Part shown: positions 5,232 to 10,440 of the stretch, piece after piece
Position numbering within the stretch: position 1 is the first letter of the stretch
How the letters are laid out: the number at the start of each line of letters is the position of its first letter
Source of the DNA: Anaerolineales bacterium
Lineage (GTDB): Bacteria; Chloroflexota; Anaerolineae; Anaerolineales; DRMV01
Length of the DNA stretch: 10,440 nt
Direction: 5' to 3'
Assembly: GCA_015494815.1 (NCBI GenBank)
Contig: WGAK01000082.1
Coordinates: 1 to 10,440, forward strand
The notes under the pieces: model-generated
Told to the model about the DNA's origin: nothing
Database searches by the model: none
The model's input: the letters and a program-made list of their open reading frames with translations, nothing else
Position numbers and translations under genes: made by a program

Positions 5232-5786
5232 GGCCTGGGCCCGGCGGTGCCACCAGCGCCCCACCAGCCAGGCCACGCCCACCAACAGCACGGCCAGCAC
5301 CAGAGGCATCACCACCGCCAGCACCGAAGTCACCAACGCCAGCACATCTTCGACGAAACTCACCACCGGGTGGGCCACGCCTCCCGTGGTGGCGCTGACC
5401 GCGGGGCGCACCACCGCGGCCTTGGCCGTATGCACGCTTCCGGCCACGATGAGCCCCGCCACCAGCGCCAGGGCCGGGTGAATGGGCCCAATGGCGTTGG
5501 TGCTGGCCGCGAACACCACCGCGCCGGCCACGGGCCGCACGACGGTCTGCAGCAGGTCGTTGAAGTGGTTGACCGCGGGAATTTTGTCCGCGAAGAACTC
5601 CACCGCGGCCAGCACGAGCAACGCGGCAATCACCCCGCCGTGGGTCAGCGTGTCCCAAGGCGGGTTGAGGTGCAGCCACGAGGTGTAGCGGGCCAGCAGG
5701 GCCACCACCAACAGGGGGATGTACGCGTTCAGGCCGGCGCTGGCCGACAATCCAAACGCGGCGAACAAAGCCTGAACCAGAGCCAT
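5226..5786 (-). CDS. DUF4126 family membrane protein
   Basis: This 186-residue hydrophobic protein fits the DUF4126 family, whose function is unknown. Family-like signatures are FGLSASAGLNAYIP near the N-terminus (11-24), EFFADKIP (63-70), and a C-terminal SFVEDVLALV stretch (143-152). About five hydrophobic segments are visible (roughly 2-35, 51-67, 84-98, 103-118, 150-178), ending in a positively charged tail (RWWHRRAQ). The chosen ATG at 5786 has AGGAG (5795-5799) 8 bases upstream; an in-frame GTG at 5810 would place that site inside the gene and is less likely. The gene begins 33 bases after dnaE on the same strand with no terminator between, so it is probably the second gene of a dnaE transcript. 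It converges on plsY with a 6-bp gap. Confidence 0.82.
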   Translation of the reverse strand: MALVQALFAAFGLSASAGLNAYIPLLVVALLARYTSWLHLNPPWDTLTHGGVIAALLVLAAVEFFADKIPAVNHFNDLLQTVVRPVAGAVVFAASTNAIGPIHPALALVAGLIVAGSVHTAKAAVVRPAVSATTGGVAHPVVSFVEDVLALVTSVLAVVMPLVLAVLLVGVAWLVGRWWHRRAQAA

Positions 5787-5819
5787 GAGACGGACTCCTA
5801 TTAGGGGCACGCCGCGGGG

Positions 5820-8800
5820 TCAGGAGGCCGCGGCGTCGGCGAGATGCCAGGTCTCGTCATCCCGCAAGAAGGGGCGCAGACGGGTCTCCAGGTCGGGGCA
5901 CCAGTGGGTGGTGGCGCGCGGGAACTCCACCCACCATCCACGGCCGTCGGGCAATTCCAGGCGAAACGCGAACCGGTCGCGGCCCGGGAACGCGATGAGC
6001 GCGGCGTGGATGCGCTTCAGGCGGCGGGCTTCGGTCTCGACATCGTCGCGAGCCCGCAAGCGCAGGACCACCCGCCGGGCGGCGGCCCCGTTGGTGTGCG
6101 ACGGGGCGGCGGTGCCGTTGGTGCGCGGTCGGGCCGCATGGCCGTTGCCCGGCTCGAGCCACGGCTCGGGGGGCACCACCGGCTCAGGCGGCACGCTCGC
6201 GTCGGCGGCCGGGGCCTCGTCCAACGGCGCGGGTGCCGGCGGCGCGTCCGTATAGGCGGCCTCGGCGTCGTGCAGGGACGCGGGCTCGGGCGGAGGCGGC
6301 ATCCAGGCCTCGTCGCCCACTCCGTCCACCGCGGGCTCGGGCCTGCGCACCGTGACCCGGGTCGAGACGCCGTCCACCAGCACGGTGGCCTCTTCGCGGC
6401 GCTTGTCCACTTTGCCCACGACCACCACCACCCGGCCTTCCTGGAGCAGGTCCTGATAGCGACGCCACACTTTGGGGAAGACCACCAACTCGGCCGTGCC
6501 CTCTAAGTCCTCCAGAGTCACGAAGGCCATCGGCTCGCCCTTTTTGGTGGTGTGGGGTTTGACCCGGGTGACCACACCCAACAGGCGCACTTTGCGCCCG
6601 CCGCGCGCCTTGGCCAATTGGGCGGTGGTGTGCGTCACCACGCGCGGCAGCAAATCCACATACTCGCTCAAGGGGTGCTCAGAGAGGAACACGCCCATGA
6701 GTTCCCGTTCCCAGGCCAGACGCTCGCTGGAGGTGACCTGGAGGTCGGGCAGTTCCAGCGCGATGGGCGCGACCGGCGCGGGGGTGCCGGCCGTAGCGCC
6801 GAACAGGGAGAGTTGCCCGGCATCCCGATCGCGCATGGCGCGGGCGTTGAGGGCCATCATGCGGTCCAGCGCGGCCAGCAGCGCGGCCCGGTCGCCAAAA
6901 CGGTCCAGCGCGCCGGCCTTGATGAGGCTTTCCAGCGAGCGTTTGCCCACCACGCGCAAGTCCACCCGCTGGAGGAAGTCGCTCAAATCCGCGAAGGGAC
7001 CGCCTTCCTCCCGCGCGCGCAGGATTTCGTCCACGCCGTTGTGGCTCACATGCTTGATGGCGCCCAGGCCAAAGCGGATGCCCTCGCGGTCCGGCTCGTC
7101 GGGCAGGGCTTCGATGGTGAACTCCCACTGGCTGTGGTTGACATCCGGCGGCAACACCTTCAGCCCGGCCTGCCGCGCGTCTTCCACATAGCGGGCCACT
7201 TTGTCGCTGTTGTTCAGCGACACGCTCAGCAGCGCGGTCATGTATTCCAGGCGATAGTGGGCCTTGAGGTACGCGGTTTGCACCGCGATGACCGCGTAGT
7301 CGGCCGCGTGGGATTTGTTGAAGCCGTATTGGGCAAAACGCCGCCAACTGTTGTAAATGCGCTCCGCGTCCTCCCGGCGAATGCCTCGGGCCACCGCGCC
7401 CTCGACGAATTTCTTGGCGTGCCGTTCGATTTCCTTGGGCTTCTTCTTGGCGATGGCCCGCCGCAGGTTGTCGGCTTCGGAGCCTTCGTAGCCGGCCAAT
7501 TCCATGGCCGCCCGCATGATTTGTTCCTGATAAACGGTGATGCCATAGGTCTCGGCCAGGATGGGCTCCAGTTTGGGATGGTCGTAGGTCACCGGGGCCT
7601 GGCCGTGCATGCGGCGCACGAAATCATCAATGAACTGCATAGGGCCGGGGCGATACAAGGCCACCATGGCCACGATGTGGCGCAATTCGGTGGGCTGCAT
7701 CTTGACCAGGTTGCGGGTGAAGCCGCCGCCCTCCACCTGGAAAAGCCCTACGGTATCGCCTTTGCGCAGCAGTTCGTAGGCCTTGGGGTCGTCCAGGGGG
7801 ATGTTGTACAGGTCCAGATGCCGGCCGTGGCGGTCTTCGATGGATTTGCACGCCTTGGCCATCACCGTGAGGGTGGCCAGGCCCAAGAAGTCCACCTTGA
7901 GCAGGCCCATGTCTTCCAAGATGCCCATCTCGAACTGGGTGAGGGTTTGGATGGGCGCCTCTTGGGCCGGGCCCCGCTCGTCGTCGGCCTGGGCCGGGCC
8001 CGAAGTCGGCCGGTGCAGGGGCACATGCTCGATGACGGGGTCGGGGGTTACGATGACCCCGGCCGCGTGGGTGCCCACATGCCGCACCACGCCCTCCAGC
8101 GCGCGGGCGATGTCGAACAAGCGCCGCACCTCGGGGTCGCGGTGATACTCGGCCACCAGTTCCTGCACCGGCACCTTGTATTCCCGGTTGGCCTCTTCGT
8201 CGGGCCGGCCGTCTTTGGTGAACTTGCCGCGCAGCACTTCGTCCAGGTTCACCGGCCGACTGGGCACATTGGGCACCAGTTTGGCCAGGCGGTCCACCTT
8301 CTCGGGCGCAATCTCCAGCACCCGGCCCACATCGCGCAGGGCCGCGCGGGCCTTCATGGAGCCGTAGGTGATGATTTGGGCCACATTCGCCGCGCCGTAT
8401 TTGTCGGAGATGTAGCGCAGCATCTCGTCGCGACGGTCGTCTTGAAAGTCCAGGTCAATGTCGGGCATGGTCTGCCGCGACGGGTTCAGAAAGCGTTCGA
8501 AAATCAGGTCGTGCTCCAGCGGGTCCACCATGGTGATGCCCAGGCAGTAGGCCACCAAAGAGCCGGCCGCGGAGCCGCGCGCGTTGTACCAGATACCCTT
8601 CTCCCGGGCGTGGTTCACCAAATCCCACACAATGAGGAAGTAGGCGTCGAAGCCCATCTCGTGAATGACGCCCAATTCGTACTCAAAGCGCTCCCGCACC
8701 TGGGGGTCGTCGGCCCGGTCGCCGTAGCGCTCCCGCAGGCCCCGCTCGGCCAGGTGGCGCAGGTACGAGGCCGCGTCGTGGCCTTCGGGCACGGGGAAGG

Positions 8801-9671
8801 AGGGCAGGGCGTAGTGCTTCTCGTTTTTGCCCACCAGGCTGTTCATGTGCAGATACACATCGCACATTTCCGCGATGAGCGTCGTATTCTCGATGGCGCC
8901 GGGCACTTCGCCGAAGAGGGCCTGCATCTCCTGGGCCGAGCGGAAGTAGTAGGTCGGGTCCGTCATGCGCAGCCGCTTGGGGTCGTTCAACTTCTTGCCC
9001 GTCTGGATGGCGATGAGCACATCCTGCAACTGCGCGTCGTCGGGCTTGATGTAGTGCACATCGTTGGTAGCCACGAAGCGGGCGTTGTAGCGGGGGGCCA
9101 GTTCCAGCAGGGCTTTGTTGACCTCCCGCAGTTCGGGGATGTTGTGGTCTTGCAATTCGAAGAAGAAACGCTCGGGGCCGAAGACCTCGTAGTACCAATC
9201 CAGGCGTTCAATGGCCTTTTCGCGCTGGCCCCGCTTGAGGGCGCTGGGCACCTCGGCCGAAAGACAGCCGGTGGTGGCGATGAGGCCCTCCGCGTGGCGG
9301 GCCAGGGCTTCGTAGTCAATGCGGGGCTTGTAGTAGAAGCCCTCCAGTTGGGCGTAGGACGCCAGTTTCATCAAGTTCTTCCAGCCCGTCTCGTTCTGGG
9401 CCAGCAGCAGCAAATGGTGGGGCGAACGGTCCAGTTTGGGGTTCTTCTTGTGCACATCGGGCACCAGGTAGGCTTCCATGCCCAAGATGGGCTTGATGCC
9501 GGCCTGACGCGCGGCCCGGTAGAACTCGGCCGCGCCGTAGAGCACGCCGTGGTCGGTCAGCGCCAGCGCGGTCATGCCCTCGCGTTTGGCGGCCTGCACC
9601 AGGGCCTTCACCTTGCTCAGGCCGTCCAACAGCGAGTATTCCGAATGCACATGCAAATGCACGAAACTCAT
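5820..9671 (-). CDS. dnaE: DNA polymerase III alpha subunit (DnaE)
   Basis: This 1283-residue protein is the catalytic subunit of the replicative polymerase. The N-terminal PHP domain (about 1-280) starts HLHVHSEYSLLDG and keeps its metal ligands: His7, His9, Asp16, His41, Glu66, His85 or His86, Cys136, Asp204, His206. The palm holds PDIDLDF (403-409), with catalytic Asp404 and Asp406, and Asp594 in KVDFLGL. GTHAAGVIV (533-541), YQEQIM (714-719) and NKSHAADYAVIA (785-796) are also classic. Helix-hairpin-helix residues lie near 903-927. QLSLF (953-957) is a consensus beta-clamp binding motif. An OB fold (about 1026-1110) is followed by a Pro/Ala/Glu linker (1111-1199) and a C-terminal domain (1200-1277) like that of other DnaE proteins. 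The ATG at 9671 has AGGAG (9678-9682) 6 bases upstream; a start 12 codons earlier is possible but unsupported. Confidence 0.98.
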   Translation of the reverse strand: MSFVHLHVHSEYSLLDGLSKVKALVQAAKREGMTALALTDHGVLYGAAEFYRAARQAGIKPILGMEAYLVPDVHKKNPKLDRSPHHLLLLAQNETGWKNLMKLASYAQLEGFYYKPRIDYEALARHAEGLIATTGCLSAEVPSALKRGQREKAIERLDWYYEVFGPERFFFELQDHNIPELREVNKALLELAPRYNARFVATNDVHYIKPDDAQLQDVLIAIQTGKKLNDPKRLRMTDPTYYFRSAQEMQALFGEVPGAIENTTLIAEMCDVYLHMNSLVGKNEKHYALPSFPVPEGHDAASYLRHLAERGLRERYGDRADDPQVRERFEYELGVIHEMGFDAYFLIVWDLVNHAREKGIWYNARGSAAGSLVAYCLGITMVDPLEHDLIFERFLNPSRQTMPDIDLDFQDDRRDEMLRYISDKYGAANVAQIITYGSMKARAALRDVGRVLEIAPEKVDRLAKLVPNVPSRPVNLDEVLRGKFTKDGRPDEEANREYKVPVQELVAEYHRDPEVRRLFDIARALEGVVRHVGTHAAGVIVTPDPVIEHVPLHRPTSGPAQADDERGPAQEAPIQTLTQFEMGILEDMGLLKVDFLGLATLTVMAKACKSIEDRHGRHLDLYNIPLDDPKAYELLRKGDTVGLFQVEGGGFTRNLVKMQPTELRHIVAMVALYRPGPMQFIDDFVRRMHGQAPVTYDHPKLEPILAETYGITVYQEQIMRAAMELAGYEGSEADNLRRAIAKKKPKEIERHAKKFVEGAVARGIRREDAERIYNSWRRFAQYGFNKSHAADYAVIAVQTAYLKAHYRLEYMTALLSVSLNNSDKVARYVEDARQAGLKVLPPDVNHSQWEFTIEALPDEPDREGIRFGLGAIKHVSHNGVDEILRAREEGGPFADLSDFLQRVDLRVVGKRSLESLIKAGALDRFGDRAALLAALDRMMALNARAMRDRDAGQLSLFGATAGTPAPVAPIALELPDLQVTSSERLAWERELMGVFLSEHPLSEYVDLLPRVVTHTTAQLAKARGGRKVRLLGVVTRVKPHTTKKGEPMAFVTLEDLEGTAELVVFPKVWRRYQDLLQEGRVVVVVGKVDKRREEATVLVDGVSTRVTVRRPEPAVDGVGDEAWMPPPPEPASLHDAEAAYTDAPPAPAPLDEAPAADASVPPEPVVPPEPWLEPGNGHAARPRTNGTAAPSHTNGAAARRVVLRLRARDDVETEARRLKRIHAALIAFPGRDRFAFRLELPDGRGWWVEFPRATTHWCPDLETRLRPFLRDDETWHLADAAAS

Positions 9672-9690
9672 GGCCGTCTCCTGCGGGGGA

Positions 9691-9710
9691 GGGCACGCGA
9701 AGGGCACGCG
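9691..9710. repeat. Short direct repeat in dnaE leader
   Basis: GGGCACGCG occurs twice (9691-9699 and 9702-9710) with an 11-bp period, about one helical turn, in the 5' untranslated region of dnaE. It could be a protein-binding site or chance in GC-rich DNA. Confidence 0.4.
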
Positions 9711-9735
9711 CAGAGGATACCGGTGGGGCGCTTCA

Positions 9736-9741
9736 AGTATA
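9736..9741 (-). promoter_or_regulatory. -10 box of dnaE
   Basis: TATACT on the minus strand lies 64 bases upstream of the dnaE ATG, giving a leader of about 58 bases. The hexamer at 17-bp spacing (GCCCTC) is poor. An AT-rich block (AATCTTAAAACCTT, plus-strand 9766-9779) just upstream stands out in this GC-rich DNA and could act as an UP-like element. Confidence 0.5.
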
Positions 9742-9852
9742 CCGTGCCTCGCGCCGCGGAGGGCGAAGGTTTTAAGATTGCGCCCCCATCCGAACCCCGC
9801 GGCCGACCCGGCGTGCCAAGGCTCATCTTTTCACCGGCGCACAGGGGCTTTT

Positions 9853-9861
9853 TGGTACAAT
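9853..9861 (+). promoter_or_regulatory. Extended -10 promoter of the solute-binding protein gene
   Basis: TGGTACAAT repeats exactly the extended -10 seen before trmD. Expected initiation is near 9868, giving a leader of about 40 bases that contains a strong ribosome site. No clear -35 box is seen at 16-18 bp spacing; a T-run (GCTTTTTGG) occupies the spacer. Confidence 0.6.
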
Positions 9862-9894
9862 GAGGATGTGCCTTAGCCGCAAATTCCATTCTCC

Positions 9895-9903
9895 AAGGAG
9901 GAG
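9895..9903 (+). promoter_or_regulatory. Ribosome binding site of the solute-binding protein gene
   Basis: AAGGAGGAG, an almost complete anti-16S complement, ends 4 bases before the ATG at 9908. It fixes this start and suggests strong translation, as expected for an abundant binding protein. Confidence 0.85.
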
Positions 9904-9907
9904 ACCC

Positions 9908-10440
9908 ATGAGCAAAGGCAGTTGGCGCTGGATGCTCGCCTTGGTGGCGTTGCTTGCGTTGGCCGCGGGCCTGGCGGCCTGCGGCGGCAAGACGCAAGAG
10001 GCCACCGAAGCCCCGGCCACCGAGGCCCCCAAGGCCGAGATGACCGAGGCGCCCAAAGAAGAGGCCACCGAAGCGCCGCAACCCGAAGCCACCGAAGCCC
10101 CCACCGAAGAGGTTGCCACCGGCCCCGGCGGCGTGACGGCCGCGGACCTGCAAGGGGTCAAGGTCGAGTTCTGGCATGTGTGGAGCCGGGGCGTGGGCGA
10201 AGAATTGCAGCGTCTGGTGGACGAGTTCAACGCCACTAACGAGTGGGGCATCACCGTCGAGGCCATCAACCAGGGTGGCTATGGCGAAATGTTCGACAAG
10301 ATGAACGCGGCCATCAACAGCGGTGAATTGCCCGACATCGTGGTGGGCTACCAAAACCAGATGGCGGCCTGGGACCTGGCCGGGGACATCATCGCGGACA
10401 TGAACGAGTATGTCAACGACCCCGTCTTTGGCCTGAGCGA
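9908..10440 (+). CDS. ABC transporter solute-binding lipoprotein, 5' part (probable sugar type)
   Basis: The gene runs off the right edge; 177 codons are visible. The N-terminus is a lipoprotein signal peptide: a basic start (SKGSWRW), a hydrophobic run (MLALVALLALAAG) and the lipobox LAAC with Cys25 as the lipidated residue. A linker with five TEAP repeats (31-70) follows. From about 84 the mature domain reads VKVEFWHVWSRG, then a helix EELQRLVDEFN, GGYGEMFDKMNAAINSG (123-139) and LPDIVVG (141-147). This is the N-terminal lobe pattern of family 1 extracellular solute-binding proteins, which bind sugars, oligosaccharides or glycerol-3-phosphate. It would capture solute outside the membrane and hand it to an ABC permease, probably encoded downstream beyond the window. 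The substrate cannot be assigned. Its own promoter and a strong ribosome site precede it, divergent from dnaE. Confidence 0.9.
   Translation, partial: MSKGSWRWMLALVALLALAAGLAACGGKTQEATEAPATEAPKAEMTEAPKEEATEAPQPEATEAPTEEVATGPGGVTAADLQGVKVEFWHVWSRGVGEELQRLVDEFNATNEWGITVEAINQGGYGEMFDKMNAAINSGELPDIVVGYQNQMAAWDLAGDIIADMNEYVNDPVFGLS
9998..10111 (+). repeat. TEAP-encoding imperfect repeats
   Basis: Codons 31-68 of the solute-binding protein encode five Thr-Glu-Ala-Pro units (33-36, 38-41, 46-49, 54-57, 62-65), the last four spaced every 8 residues. The DNA repeats around ACCGAAGCC/ACCGAGGCC with synonymous changes. The encoded segment is acidic, proline-rich and likely an extended tether between the lipid anchor and the binding domain. 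Confidence 0.9.

Noticed and set aside
9672..9707. dnaE start 12 codons earlier at 9707
   Set aside because: No ribosome site precedes it, and its codons would cover the AGGAG that serves the conserved MSFVHLH start at 9671.
9691..9710. A CRISPR-like or larger repeat array in the dnaE upstream region
   Set aside because: Only two 9-bp copies exist, with a 2-bp spacer.
6552..9863. An open frame of 1103 codons on the plus strand opposite dnaE
   Set aside because: It is the antisense shadow of a GC-rich gene, with His/Gln/Gly/Val-rich composition and no recognisable domain. dnaE on the other strand has every expected motif.

Overview
The window is visibly GC-rich bacterial chromosome. It carries mostly housekeeping genes and shows no insertion sequence, phage gene, CRISPR array or defence locus. 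I suspect a Chloroflexota (Anaerolineae-like) bacterium. The reasons are a solute-binding lipoprotein with a Thr-Glu-Ala-Pro repeat linker, an SLC45/GPH-type sugar permease, a long PHP-type DnaE, and promoters built on TGN-TATAAT or TGN-TACAAT extended -10 elements. This placement is inference from memory of such genomes, not a database result.

Layout. Positions 1-1660 (minus strand) hold a translation operon: two tandem promoters, then tRNA-Thr(UGU), tRNA-Tyr(GUA), tRNA-Thr(GGU), a structured leader, and tuf (EF-Tu), whose stop codon is at base 1. Positions 1657-3710 (minus) hold trmD, which overlaps an MFS permease gene by four bases. A divergent promoter region (3711-3797) separates trmD from a plus-strand pair: a class II aldolase/epimerase-family gene (3798-4442) and plsY (4551-5219, glycerol-3-phosphate acyltransferase). 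plsY converges on a small DUF4126 membrane protein gene (5226-5786, minus) with only 6 bp between stop codons. The DUF4126 gene lies 33 bp downstream of dnaE (5820-9671, minus), which encodes the replicative DNA polymerase III alpha subunit. A second divergent region (9672-9907) separates dnaE from a plus-strand ABC-transporter solute-binding lipoprotein gene that runs off the right end.

Functionally, the left part serves translation (EF-Tu, threonine and tyrosine tRNAs, tRNA G37 methylation). The middle serves sugar handling and phospholipid synthesis. The right part serves chromosome replication and uptake of an organic solute, probably a sugar. The permease, the aldolase-family enzyme and the solute-binding protein could all belong to carbohydrate use, but they are on different transcripts and no direct link is visible.

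I found no convincing undescribed system. The points most worth a second look are small-scale: an apparently leaderless trmD promoter, a PlsY lacking the lysine of its GGKG motif, alternative hairpins before tuf, an intact PHP metal site in DnaE, and a bacterial EF-Tu with an archaeal-like PGHRD motif.
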